Source: Trebonia sp035294225 (GTDB taxonomy: Bacteria > Actinomycetota > Actinomycetes > Streptosporangiales > Streptosporangiaceae). Taken from it: a stretch of 64,000 bases of DNA. The notes under the pieces are model-generated. The model had not been told where the DNA came from and made no database searches. It saw only the letters and a list, made by a program, of their open reading frames with translations. The position numbers were made by a program, and so were the translations under genes. Location: the NCBI GenBank assembly GCA_035294225.1, contig DATGLH010000093.1, positions 1 through 64,000 on the forward strand, in the 5' to 3' direction. Position 1 is the stretch's first letter. Each line of letters begins with the position of its first letter. Below are positions 50,551 to 59,045 of the stretch, in pieces.

Positions 50551-51086
50551 ACGAAGCGGTGTACTGGCACGAAGAGGTCACCGTCGCGACGGCGGCGCAG
50601 ATGCGGGCGCTCGGGCGGCGGCTCGCGTCGCTGCTGCGGGCGGGAGACCTGGTGATACTGAGCGGATCGCTGGGCGCGGGCAAGACCACGCTCACGCAGG
50701 GCATCGGAGAAGGGCTCGGGGTGCGCGGGCCGGTGACGTCACCCACCTTCGTCATCGCGCGGGTGCACCCGCCGCTGAAACCGGCGGCGGGCCTGACCGC
50801 CGCCGGGCCGGCCCTGGTGCACGCCGACGCGTACCGGCTGGGCAGCGTGCTCGAGATGGACGACCTGGACCTGGATGCTGACACCGAGACGTCGGTGACG
50901 GTCGTGGAGTGGGGGGAGGGGCTGGCCGAGGGCCTGGCCGCGGACCGCCTGGAGATCACGATCGCCCCCGCGGCGGACGGCGTGTCGCTTGAGGGCGACT
51001 CGCCGCGGGCGGTGACGATCACCGGTATCGGCGAACGCTGGCGCGGCATCCAGTTGCCACCCGCGGATCTCGCCGATCGTCTATAG
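50547..51086 (+). CDS. tsaE: tRNA threonylcarbamoyladenosine biosynthesis ATPase TsaE
   Basis: A 179-residue P-loop ATPase that works with TsaB and TsaD in t6A37 modification. Walker A is SGSLGAGKTTLTQGI near residue 40; SPTFVIARVH and HADAYRLGS are family motifs, and VVEWGEGL is the Walker B-like strand. ATG overlaps the alr stop. The partners tsaB and tsaD lie 1.3 and 2.6 kb downstream. Confidence 0.93.
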   Translation: MNEAVYWHEEVTVATAAQMRALGRRLASLLRAGDLVILSGSLGAGKTTLTQGIGEGLGVRGPVTSPTFVIARVHPPLKPAAGLTAAGPALVHADAYRLGSVLEMDDLDLDADTETSVTVVEWGEGLAEGLAADRLEITIAPAADGVSLEGDSPRAVTITGIGERWRGIQLPPADLADRL

Positions 51087-51177
51087 TTCGGCCTGTACCG
51101 TTCCGGTTTGCACCTTCTCCTGGTCTCTAGGTCGCGGACGTCGATTCCGCACCGTCCAACCCCGCCGGAGGCACGCC

Positions 51178-52323
51178 GTGACTCAGCATGGGCCATTCCC
51201 CGGGCGGCCGCGTGGCCGCCGGGCACGTCCTGGCAACGACATGCCTGAGTGGGCAGGGTATGACGCCGTTCCGCAAGACCAGCGAGAATTCCCCGGCCTG
51301 ACGCCGGTCCGCGGCCGCGAGGCCCGCGCGCGCGACGGCCGGGTGCAGGACAGCCGGGCTCCCGACGGCTACCCGCCGGCCGGCCCCGGCTACCCGCCAG
51401 GCGGCCCCCGCCAGCCTGGCCAGGGACAGCCTGGCCAGGGACAGCCTCATCAGGGACAGCCTGGCCAGGGACGGCCTGGCCAGGCCCCTTGGCAGGGGCA
51501 GGCCTGGCCGCCGTCGCAGGGACCCGCGCGGCCCGGCGGCGAGGATCCCGTGGGCGAGGATCCGGTGGAGGCATTCGCGGAGCGCTGGCGGCGGCGCGGT
51601 ATCGACCCGCGTGAGGACCAGCGCGCCGGCCGCCGCAAACGCCGCCGGCTGCTGGTCGCGGGGGGCGTCGTCGCGGTGGTGATCGCGGTCGCGGTGTACT
51701 TCTTCACCGGGGGCAACGGCGGCTCCGCGAACCTCGGCCTCGGCTCGCTGGTCACGACGTTCCTGCCCGGCGAGCTCCAGCAGGTGCCGAACGCGTGCAC
51801 GTCGGTGCCCGGCGCCACGCTCGCCCGGTACCTGCCCGGCCAGCTGAAGATGGCGGCCCCGCCGCTGAACGCCGGCGCCAACAGCCAGTGCACCTGGACG
51901 CTGGACAAGGCGCCGCTCTACCGGGTGCTAGAGGTGAACATGCAGGCGTACTCGCCGAGCGGGCTGGCTTCCGGCGACGGCAGCGCCACGTTCGCCGCGG
52001 AAGACGCCTACGCTGAGCTCGAGACCGCCAAGCAGAACCCCGGGCCCCGCAGCGGGCAGCCGAAGGCGACGGTGACAGACCTGCCCGGCATGCCCGGCGG
52101 CGCCGACACGTCCGCGTTCGAGGCGGCGCAGGTGTTCGACAACAGCGGCGCGGTCACCGACGTGGCGACCGTGGTCGTCCGTTACCGCAACGTCATCGTG
52201 ACCGTGGTGATGAACGGCCTCGACCATGCCAACAAGGGCAATTACGGACCGGTGTCGCCAAGCCTGCTCAGTTCGGCGGCGCAGACCGTCGCGCGTCAGG
52301 TAACCGGCGAGCTCGTTCGCTGA
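51178..52323 (+). CDS. Single-pass membrane protein with Gln/Pro/Gly-rich repeats
   Basis: A 381-residue protein of unknown function. Residues 1-120 are low complexity, including tandem five-residue GQPGQ-type units (about residues 80-105). Arg-rich RRKRRRLLVA precedes one transmembrane helix (GGVVAVVIAVAVYFFTG), and about 200 residues follow outside the membrane with two Cys (NACTSVPG, SQCTWTL), a DUF3558-like layout. GTG at 51178 follows CCGGAGGCACG. It resembles in design the protein at 42650-44548. Its place between tsaE and tsaB is conserved in position only; no role in t6A is implied. Confidence 0.75.
   Translation: MTQHGPFPGRPRGRRARPGNDMPEWAGYDAVPQDQREFPGLTPVRGREARARDGRVQDSRAPDGYPPAGPGYPPGGPRQPGQGQPGQGQPHQGQPGQGRPGQAPWQGQAWPPSQGPARPGGEDPVGEDPVEAFAERWRRRGIDPREDQRAGRRKRRRLLVAGGVVAVVIAVAVYFFTGGNGGSANLGLGSLVTTFLPGELQQVPNACTSVPGATLARYLPGQLKMAAPPLNAGANSQCTWTLDKAPLYRVLEVNMQAYSPSGLASGDGSATFAAEDAYAELETAKQNPGPRSGQPKATVTDLPGMPGGADTSAFEAAQVFDNSGAVTDVATVVVRYRNVIVTVVMNGLDHANKGNYGPVSPSLLSSAAQTVARQVTGELVR
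51423..51486. repeat. Tandem 15-bp coding repeat
   Basis: Four near-identical units of the type ACAGCCTGGCCAGGG encode the GQPGQ repeats; one has CATCAG and one has CGGCCT in place of the common bases. Confidence 0.8.
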
Positions 52324-52398
52324 CCCGTTACCGACTCGTGCGCTGAGAGTCGCCGAGGCTGTGCTCGGCCGCGGCAGCGTCGGCTACCCTTTTAGGTC

Positions 52399-53088
52399 GT
52401 GTTGCTGCTCGGATTGGACACCGCCACGCCCGCGGTGACCGTCGCGCTGCATGACGGCGGCCAGCCCCTGGCCCAGCTCGTCACGGTCGACGCGCACCGC
52501 CACGCGGAACTGCTCGCCCCCGCGATCGCGAAGGTGATCGCCGACGCCGGCGCCGAGCGCGGCGATCTCACCGGTATCGCGGTCGGCGTCGGCCCGGGTC
52601 CCTACACGGGCCTGCGGATCGGGATCGTCACGGCCAAGGTGCTGGGCGCCGCGCTGGGCATCCCGGTCTACGGCGTGTGCAGCCTCGACGTGATCGCCGC
52701 CGACGTGGAATGCGACGACGACTTCCTGGTAGCCACCGACGCGAGGCGCCGGGAGCTGTACTGGGCCCGTTACGACCGTACGAGGCGCCGGGTGGCCGGC
52801 CCGGCGGTCAGCGCGCCCGCGGCCATCTCCGACCGCGAGCTCGTGGCCGCGGGCGAGGGCGCCATGCTCTACCCCTGTCTCCTTCCGAACGGGCGGGGTC
52901 CCGCCTATCCAGCGGCGGCCACACTCTGCCGGATGGTCAGCGCCGCCCTCGCCGCCCAGACCGCGACCGGGGACGCCAGCGGGGATGCCGGCAGGGGCGC
53001 CGAGAGGGCGCTGCTTCCCCCCGAGCCGCTGTACCTGCGGCGGCCGGACGCACGCGAGCCCGGCGCGCCGAAGCGGGTGTCACGATGA
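52399..53088 (+). CDS. tsaB: tRNA threonylcarbamoyladenosine biosynthesis protein TsaB
   Basis: A 229-residue ASKHA-fold protein that dimerises with TsaD. LLLGLDTATPAVTVALHDG opens it; HAELLAPAI and GVGPGPYTGLRIGIVTAKVLG are diagnostic. GTG at 52399 has TACCCT ending 8 nt upstream and only a weak AGG, so it may be leaderless. The stop overlaps the ATG of rimI. Confidence 0.93.
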   Translation: MLLLGLDTATPAVTVALHDGGQPLAQLVTVDAHRHAELLAPAIAKVIADAGAERGDLTGIAVGVGPGPYTGLRIGIVTAKVLGAALGIPVYGVCSLDVIAADVECDDDFLVATDARRRELYWARYDRTRRRVAGPAVSAPAAISDRELVAAGEGAMLYPCLLPNGRGPAYPAAATLCRMVSAALAAQTATGDASGDAGRGAERALLPPEPLYLRRPDAREPGAPKRVSR

Positions 53089-53642
53089 TGAGCGGACGGC
53101 AGGGCCGGGGCGCCCCGGCGAGCCAGGACGCCCCGGTCGGCGCGGCGAGCTCCGCCGGCCGTGCCGGCACCATCCGGCTGCGCCGGATGGTGCCGGCCGA
53201 CCTCGCCGGCGTGATGGCGCTGGAGCACGAGCTGTTCCCCGGTGACCCGTGGAGCGACGAGACGTTCGCCGAGGAGGTCGTCCAGCCGCCGAGCAGCCGG
53301 CTGTACCTGGTCGCGGAGGCGCACACGGCGCAGGGCGGGCCCGTCGTGGCCGGGTACGCGGGGATGATGTTCGTGCCCGGCGGGGTTCAGGCGGACGTGC
53401 TGACGATCGGGGTCGCCTCGGCCCACTGGGGCCAGGGCATCGGTTCGGCGCTGCTCGGCGCGCTCATCCAGGCCGCCAGGGACCGCGGCTGTACCGAGGT
53501 CTTCCTTGAAGTGCGGAAGGACAACCCGCGGGCCAGGGGGCTGTACCTGCGCCGCGGGTTCGAGGAGATCGGCGTGCGCCGCGGGTACTATCAGCCGTCC
53601 GGGGTGGATGCGATCGTGATGCGGAAGGACCTGCTACGGTGA
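53085..53642 (+). CDS. rimI: Ribosomal-protein-alanine N-acetyltransferase
   Basis: A 185-residue GNAT enzyme predicted to acetylate the N terminus of S18 and possibly other proteins. The first 30 residues are variable; the GNAT core starts at IRLRRMVPADLAGVMALEHELFP. Acetyl-CoA motif A is VASAHWGQGIGSALL, and FLEVRKDNPRARGLYLRRGFEEIG is the RimI signature. Overlaps both tsaB (ATGA) and tsaD (GTGA). Confidence 0.92.
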   Translation: MMSGRQGRGAPASQDAPVGAASSAGRAGTIRLRRMVPADLAGVMALEHELFPGDPWSDETFAEEVVQPPSSRLYLVAEAHTAQGGPVVAGYAGMMFVPGGVQADVLTIGVASAHWGQGIGSALLGALIQAARDRGCTEVFLEVRKDNPRARGLYLRRGFEEIGVRRGYYQPSGVDAIVMRKDLLR

Positions 53643-54670
53643 GCGGCCCGCTGGTACTGGGAATCGAGACGTCCTGCGACGAGACCGGCGCGGGGATCGT
53701 GCGGGGCCACGAACTGCTCGCGGACGAGGTGGCGTCCAGCATGGATCAGCACGCGCGGTTCGGCGGCGTGGTGCCCGAGGTGGCCAGCAGGGCGCACCTG
53801 GAGGCGATCCTGCCGGTGCTCGAGGGCGCGTTCGCCAAGGCCGGCGTCAAGCCGGCCAGCATCGACGCGGTCGCGGTGACCGCCGGCCCCGGGCTGGCCG
53901 GCGCCCTGATGGTGGGCGTGGCGGCCGCCAAGGCCTACGCCTACGCGCTGGGCAAGCCCTTGTACGGGGTGAACCACCTGGCGGCGCATGTCGCCGTCGA
54001 CCAGCTGGAGCACGGCCCGCTGCCGTCGCCGTGCGTGTCCCTGCTGGTGTCCGGCGGCCATTCGTCGCTGCTCTTGGTGCCGGATGTGACCGGGGAGGTG
54101 CAGCCGCTCGGCGCGACGATCGACGACGCCGCGGGCGAGGCATACGACAAGGTGGCCAGGGTGCTCGGCATGCCGTTCCCCGGCGGGCCGCCGATCGATA
54201 AGGCCGCCGCCTCCGGCGACCCGGACGCGATCAAGTTCCCGCGCGCCAAATACCACGATGGCACGCTGGACTTCTCGTTCGCCGGACTGAAGACCGCGGT
54301 GGCCCGCTGGGTGGAGGCACGCCGCGACGCCGGCGAGGCGGTGCCGGTGGCGGATGTCGCCGCCTCGTTCCAGGAGGCCGTCGTCGACGTGCTGACCCGC
54401 AAGGCGGTCGCCGCCTGCCGGCAGTACGGCGTCCACGACCTGGTGATCGGCGGCGGCGTGGCCGCCAACTCCCGGCTCCGCGCGATGGCCGCCGAACGCT
54501 GCGAGAAGGCCGGCGTCCGGCTGCGCGTGCCGCGTCCCAGGCTGTGCACCGACAACGGCGCCATGGTCGCGGCCCTGGGCGCCTCGATCGTCGCGACCGG
54601 CCGCCCGCCATCGTCCCTCGGCCTGCCCGCCGACTCCTCGCTCCCGGTCACCGACGTCCTCCTCCACTGA
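53639..54670 (+). CDS. tsaD: tRNA N6-threonylcarbamoyltransferase TsaD
   Basis: A 343-residue Kae1/Qri7-family enzyme that transfers threonylcarbamoyl to A37 of ANN-decoding tRNAs. LGIETSCDETGAGIV opens it; metal-binding histidines lie in NHLAAHVA near residue 112-116. LVSGGHSSLL, FSFAGLKTAV and GGGVAANSRLR are standard. GTG overlaps the rimI stop. Last gene of this plus-strand run. Confidence 0.96.
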   Translation: MSGPLVLGIETSCDETGAGIVRGHELLADEVASSMDQHARFGGVVPEVASRAHLEAILPVLEGAFAKAGVKPASIDAVAVTAGPGLAGALMVGVAAAKAYAYALGKPLYGVNHLAAHVAVDQLEHGPLPSPCVSLLVSGGHSSLLLVPDVTGEVQPLGATIDDAAGEAYDKVARVLGMPFPGGPPIDKAAASGDPDAIKFPRAKYHDGTLDFSFAGLKTAVARWVEARRDAGEAVPVADVAASFQEAVVDVLTRKAVAACRQYGVHDLVIGGGVAANSRLRAMAAERCEKAGVRLRVPRPRLCTDNGAMVAALGASIVATGRPPSSLGLPADSSLPVTDVLLH

Positions 54671-54680
54671 CGCCGTACGC

Positions 54681-54746
54681 CGCCGGCCGGCACCCTACCC
54701 GCCAGGCCGGGCCGCACCCGCCGGCCGGCACCCTACCCGCCAGGCC
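54681..54746. repeat. Perfect 28-bp direct repeat after tsaD
   Basis: The unit at 54681-54708 recurs at 54719-54746 with 38-bp period; it begins CGCCGGCCGGCACCCTACCC. It starts 10 nt after the tsaD stop. Confidence 0.88.
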
Positions 54747-54748
54747 AG

Positions 54749-54796
54749 ATGAATGTGGCATTCAGCCGCCTATGACCGGCTCGATGTCACATTCAT
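54749..54796. terminator. Inverted repeat between convergent tsaD and coxG
   Basis: ATGAATGTGGCAT (54749-54761) and ATGTCACATTCAT (54784-54796) are complementary except for one pair, with a 22-nt loop. AT-rich for this genome; it could be a bidirectional terminator or an operator-type element. Confidence 0.5.
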
Positions 54797-54898
54797 ACGG
54801 TTCGTCTGGTGCTCCCCCGGTTCGCGGTCCTCCCGGTTCGCGGGTGCCCGCCCGGTTCATGCGATGCCCGGATTCCGGCGGCGGGCGGGGGGCTGGGG

Positions 54899-55648
54899 CT
54901 AGGACTTGGAGCGGCGGAACATGCCGCGGAAGCGGCGGCCGAGGACGGCGATCAGCGCGACCGCTGCGGCGACCGGGAGCACGCGCTTGAGGACGGGAAC
55001 GCCGACCAGCTTGATCAGGTTGAGCGAGTCCTCCTGCCGCGGGAGCACTGCCGCCGGCTGAGTCGGCGTGGGCGTCGCCGCCGTCCCCCCGGCGGCCGTC
55101 CTCCCGGCGGCCGTCCCGCCCGCGGCCGCCGCGCTGGCCCCGGCGCCGGCCGTGCCGGCGCCCGCCCCGGTGCCCGCACTGCCGCCCGTCCCGTCAGCGG
55201 CGATCAGGGCCTCCAGGTTGGCCGCGAACTGCGCGATGAGCTTGCCGCTCACCTCGGGCAGCAGGCTCCGGCCGAACTGGGCGGGACGGCCGGTGACGTT
55301 CAGCGAGGTGTGGATGGACACCAGCGTGCTGCCCGCGGTGTCGCCCGGCTTGAGGCCGGCGTGCACGGTAGCCGAGGCGGTGCCCGCGCCGCGGGTCTCC
55401 TTGCCGGACGCCTCGATCGCGATCGCGTGATTCGCCTGGTCCTTCTCGGTGAACTTGGCGGTCCCCTTGTAGCTCAGCGAAAGCGGGCCCAGCTTGACCT
55501 TGACCTGGCCCGCGATCTCATCTCCCTCGACCGAGGTGACGGTGGCACCCGGCATGCACGGAGCGATCCGCTCCACGTCAAGCAGGACATCCCAGGCCTG
55601 CTCGGGCGGCACGGGAACGGTGAACGAATTGTCAAGCTCAATGGCCAT
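54899..55648 (-). CDS. coxG: CoxG-like SRPBCC protein with C-terminal membrane anchor
   Basis: A 249-residue protein. Residues 1-150 match the CoxG/SRPBCC (START-like) fold: MAIELDNSFTVPVPPEQAWDVL, APCMPGATV and the LPEVSGKLIAQFAANLEAL helix. A Gly/Ala/Thr-rich linker of about 50 residues leads to a C-terminal transmembrane helix and a basic end. CoxG proteins are thought to recruit CO dehydrogenase-type enzymes to the membrane. It lies 146 nt downstream of the FAD subunit gene and has its own AAGG site, so a separate promoter is possible. Confidence 0.85.
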   Translation of the reverse strand: MAIELDNSFTVPVPPEQAWDVLLDVERIAPCMPGATVTSVEGDEIAGQVKVKLGPLSLSYKGTAKFTEKDQANHAIAIEASGKETRGAGTASATVHAGLKPGDTAGSTLVSIHTSLNVTGRPAQFGRSLLPEVSGKLIAQFAANLEALIAADGTGGSAGTGAGAGTAGAGASAAAAGGTAAGRTAAGGTAATPTPTQPAAVLPRQEDSLNLIKLVGVPVLKRVLPVAAAVALIAVLGRRFRGMFRRSKS

Positions 55649-55794
55649 ACGACACTACCTTCTCGCTGGTTCGCTAGTAGTTCGCAATTGTATGCGCACG
55701 CCTTTCCGTCAACCGCGGCGGCCCGTGACGCCGCGCTGGCCGGGACCCTGGCGCAGACGCCACGGCCCCGGCCAGCGACCACACAGCACTCCGG

Positions 55795-56652
55795 TCAGGA
55801 CGCGGCCGCCGCGGCGGCTAGCGCCCGGCCGGTGAGGACCCGGGCCAGGTGCCGCCGGTAGTCGGCGGTGGCCCTCAGGTCGTCCGGTGGGTTCGTTCCC
55901 TCGTCGGCGCGCGCCGCGGCCGCCGCCAGGGCGGCGGCCGTCGCCTCGGCGCCGGCCGCCGCGGCCTCGACGGCCCGCGCCCGCACCGGCACCGAGCCCA
56001 TGTTGGTGAGCCCGACCCGGGCCTCCGCGACGTGCCCGTCGGACCGCCGCGCGACCGCGGCGACCCCGACAAGCGCCCAGGCCTGCGCCGTTACGTTGAA
56101 CTTCTCGTACCGGTAGCCCCAGCCGTCGAGTTTGGGCACCCGGATGAACGCCAGGATCTCCCCGGGAGCCAAAGAGGTCGTCAGGTAGTCGGCGAAGAAG
56201 TCCGCCGGCTTCACCTCACGCGATCCGGACGGTCCGCGGACCACCAGCGTCGCGTCGAGCGCCGTGATGACCGCGGGCAGGTCCCCGGCCGGGTCGGCGT
56301 GCGCCAATCCGCCGCCGATCGTGCCGCGGTGCCGCACCGCCGGGTCCGCGATCAGCGCCGTCGCCTGCGCGAGCAGGCCGCAGTGCTGCCTGATCAGCGG
56401 GTCACGAGTGACTTCGTAGTGCGTGGTCAGCGCGCCGATCTGGAGCGCGTCGCCGACATCGCGCACGCCGCGCAGCTCGTCAAGCCCGCCTATGTCGACG
56501 AGCTTGTCGGGGAAGGCGAGCCGCATCCGCAGCAGCGGCATCAGCGACTGCCCGCCGGCGATCACCTTGATGTCGTCGCCGCCGGAGGCGAGCGCGCGCA
56601 CCGCCTCGTCCACCGAAGAAGGCCGCACGTAGTCGAACTTCGCCGGGATCAT
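55795..56652 (-). CDS. coxM: Molybdenum hydroxylase FAD-binding medium subunit
   Basis: A 285-residue subunit passing electrons from the 2Fe-2S clusters to FAD. MIPAKFDYVRPSSVDEAVRAL opens it; AGGQSLMPLLRMRL and RHRGTIGGGLAHADPAGDLP are the two FAD motifs of CoxM/CutM proteins. It ends in an Ala-rich helix. Its ATG overlaps the coxL stop (ATGA), so both are made from one transcript. Confidence 0.92.
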   Translation of the reverse strand: MIPAKFDYVRPSSVDEAVRALASGGDDIKVIAGGQSLMPLLRMRLAFPDKLVDIGGLDELRGVRDVGDALQIGALTTHYEVTRDPLIRQHCGLLAQATALIADPAVRHRGTIGGGLAHADPAGDLPAVITALDATLVVRGPSGSREVKPADFFADYLTTSLAPGEILAFIRVPKLDGWGYRYEKFNVTAQAWALVGVAAVARRSDGHVAEARVGLTNMGSVPVRARAVEAAAAGAEATAAALAAAAARADEGTNPPDDLRATADYRRHLARVLTGRALAAAAAAS

Positions 56653-59045
56653 CGCGCCGCCCCTTCCGAACCCGAGGCCGGACCCGAGGCCGGACCCGAG
56701 GCCGGGCTGGCTTCCTGGATGGCCCGCCACACCCGCTGCGGCGTGCACGGCATCGGCACGTCGCTCACCCCCAGCGGCCGCAGCGCGTCGACGATGGCGT
56801 TGACCACCGCCGGGGTGGACGCGATCGTGCCGGCCTCGCCGACGCCCTTGACGCCGAGCGGGTTGCCCGTGGACGGCGTGGTGGTCCGGGCGATCGTGAA
56901 CGCCGGCAGGTCGGCCGCCGACGGGATCAGGTAATCCGCCAGCGTCGCCGTCACCAGGTTGCCCGAGGAGTCGTACGCGGCCTCCTCGTACAGCGCCTGG
57001 CCGATGCCCTGCGCGATGCCGCCGTGTACCTGGCCGTCCACGATCAGCGGGTTCACCACGACACCCACGTCGTCGACCGCGACATAGGACCGGATCTTCA
57101 CCGCCCCGGTCTCGGTGTCGACCTCGGCCGCGCACAGGTGCGTGCCGTGCGGGAACGAGAAGTTGTCCGGGTCGTAGGTCGCGTCGGAGTCCAGCGACGG
57201 CTCCACGCCTTCCGGCATGTTGTGCGCCGCGAACGTGGCGAAGGCGATCTCGCCGATCGTCTTGCCCTGCTCCGGGTCGCCGCGCACCGACCAGCGCCCG
57301 TCCGCCCATTCCAGGTCGTCCGGGGACACCTCGAGCATCGCCGCGGCGACGGCACGGGCCTTCTCCCGCACCTTGCCGCAGGCCTTCACCACCGCGGTGC
57401 CGCCGACCGTCAGGGACCGGGACCCGTAGGTGTCCATTCCCTTGGGGGAGACCTGCGTATCTCCGTGCAGCACGCGGACGTCCTCGAAGGGCACGCCGAG
57501 CTCGTCGGCGACGATCTGCGACCACGCGGTCTCGTGGCCCTGCCCGTGCGCGCTGGACCCGGTGACCACCTCGACCTTGCCGGTGGGCAGCACCCGGACC
57601 GAGGCGTGCTCCCAGCCCCCGGCCCCGTACGCCAGCGAGCCGAGGATCCGGGACGGCGCGAGCCCGCACATCTCGGTGTATGTCGAAACCCCGATGCCGA
57701 GCCGCACCGGAGAGCCGGCCGCGTTCCGTTCGGACTGCTCCTTGCGGAGGTCGTCGTAGTGGAACAGCGACCGCGCCTGGGCCGTCGCCGCCTCGTAGTT
57801 CCCCGAGTCGTAGGTCAGCCCCGCGATCGTGGTGTACGGGAACTCCTCGTGCCTGATCCAGTTCCGCTCGCGCAGCTCGAGCGGGTCCACGCCGAGATGG
57901 GCGGCCAGGTCGTCCATGATGCGCTCGATGGCGAACGTCGCCTCCGGCCGGCCGGCCCCGCGGTAGGCGTCGGTCGGCGTCTTGGTGGTGAAGACTCCCG
58001 TGCAGTTGAACCGGTAGGCGTCCATCTTGTAGATGGCGTTGTACATGAACGCCCCCAGCAGCGGAATGCCCGGGGTTACCAGCATCAGGTAGGCCCCCAT
58101 GTCCGCGAGCAGGTCAACGTCGAGGCCGCGAAGCTGCCCGTCAGCGGAAGCGGCGACCCGGATCCGCTGGATCTGGTCCCGGCCGTGGTGCACCGCGACG
58201 TTGCCCTCCGACCGCGACTCGGTCCACTTCACCGGGCGGCCGAGCTTGCGGGCGAGCAGCAGCGCGAGCACCTCTTCGGCGGTGACCTGTAGCTTGGAGC
58301 CGAAGCCGCCGCCCACGTCCGGCGCGATCACCCGCAGGTTCTGCTCACCGATGCCGGTGACGACGGCCAGCATCACCCGCAGCACGTGCGGGATCTGCGT
58401 GGCGGACCACATCGTGTACTCGTCGCCGACCGGTGCGCACACGACGGCGCGCGGCTCCATCGCCGACGGGATCAGCCGCTGCTGCCGGTAGGTGCGCTCG
58501 AGCACCACCGGCGCGTCGCGGAACGCCGCCTCCAGGTCCCCGTTGGCGAAGGTCCAGGTGAAGGACTTGTTGCCCGCCTCGTGGACCTTCGGGGACCCCG
58601 GCTCCAGCGCGGCTTCCATGTCGAGCACCGGCTCCAGCGGCTCGTACGACACGTCGATCGACTCGAGCGCGTCGGCGGCGGCGTACCGGTCCCTGGCTAC
58701 GACCGCGGCGACGATCTCGCCCGCGTACCGGACGGTGTCGACCGCCATCGGCGGGTGGTCCGGCATCACGATGTCCTCGGTAACCGGCCAGGCGCAGGGC
58801 AGGCTCCCCTGCTCGCCGGCGAAGTCGGCGCCGGAGAACGCGGCTATCACGCCGGACGCCTGCCGGGCCGCCGACACGTCCACCGACGTGATCCGCGCGT
58901 GCGCGTACGGGCTGCGCAGGAACGCGACGTGCGCCTGACCGGGCAGGGTGATGTTGTCTGTCCAGTTGGTCTGCCCGGTGATCAGCCGGGCGTCCTCCTT
59001 ACGGGTACGGGCCTTGCCGACCTCGTGTTCAACGATCGTTGTCAT
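56649..59045 (-). CDS. coxL: Molybdenum hydroxylase large subunit, form II CO dehydrogenase family
   Basis: A 798-residue Mo-cofactor catalytic subunit of the xanthine oxidase family. The active-site loop reads AYRGAGR at residues 360-366. That is the form II signature; form I enzymes proven to oxidise CO carry AYRCSFR with a Cys. VGGGFGSK and HGQGHETAWSQI are cofactor-binding motifs and KGVGEAGTI contains the catalytic Glu region. The true substrate may be an aldehyde, purine or other heterocycle. It follows coxS with ATGA overlap; the C terminus has SGPASGPASG repeats. Operon order is S-L-M-(G). Confidence 0.9.
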   Translation of the reverse strand: MTTIVEHEVGKARTRKEDARLITGQTNWTDNITLPGQAHVAFLRSPYAHARITSVDVSAARQASGVIAAFSGADFAGEQGSLPCAWPVTEDIVMPDHPPMAVDTVRYAGEIVAAVVARDRYAAADALESIDVSYEPLEPVLDMEAALEPGSPKVHEAGNKSFTWTFANGDLEAAFRDAPVVLERTYRQQRLIPSAMEPRAVVCAPVGDEYTMWSATQIPHVLRVMLAVVTGIGEQNLRVIAPDVGGGFGSKLQVTAEEVLALLLARKLGRPVKWTESRSEGNVAVHHGRDQIQRIRVAASADGQLRGLDVDLLADMGAYLMLVTPGIPLLGAFMYNAIYKMDAYRFNCTGVFTTKTPTDAYRGAGRPEATFAIERIMDDLAAHLGVDPLELRERNWIRHEEFPYTTIAGLTYDSGNYEAATAQARSLFHYDDLRKEQSERNAAGSPVRLGIGVSTYTEMCGLAPSRILGSLAYGAGGWEHASVRVLPTGKVEVVTGSSAHGQGHETAWSQIVADELGVPFEDVRVLHGDTQVSPKGMDTYGSRSLTVGGTAVVKACGKVREKARAVAAAMLEVSPDDLEWADGRWSVRGDPEQGKTIGEIAFATFAAHNMPEGVEPSLDSDATYDPDNFSFPHGTHLCAAEVDTETGAVKIRSYVAVDDVGVVVNPLIVDGQVHGGIAQGIGQALYEEAAYDSSGNLVTATLADYLIPSAADLPAFTIARTTTPSTGNPLGVKGVGEAGTIASTPAVVNAIVDALRPLGVSDVPMPCTPQRVWRAIQEASPASGPASGPASGSEGAAR

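Noticed and set aside
56649..59045. Proven CO dehydrogenase (form I)
   Set aside because: The active-site loop is AYRGAGR, not the Cys-containing AYRCSFR, so CO oxidation is not supported by sequence.
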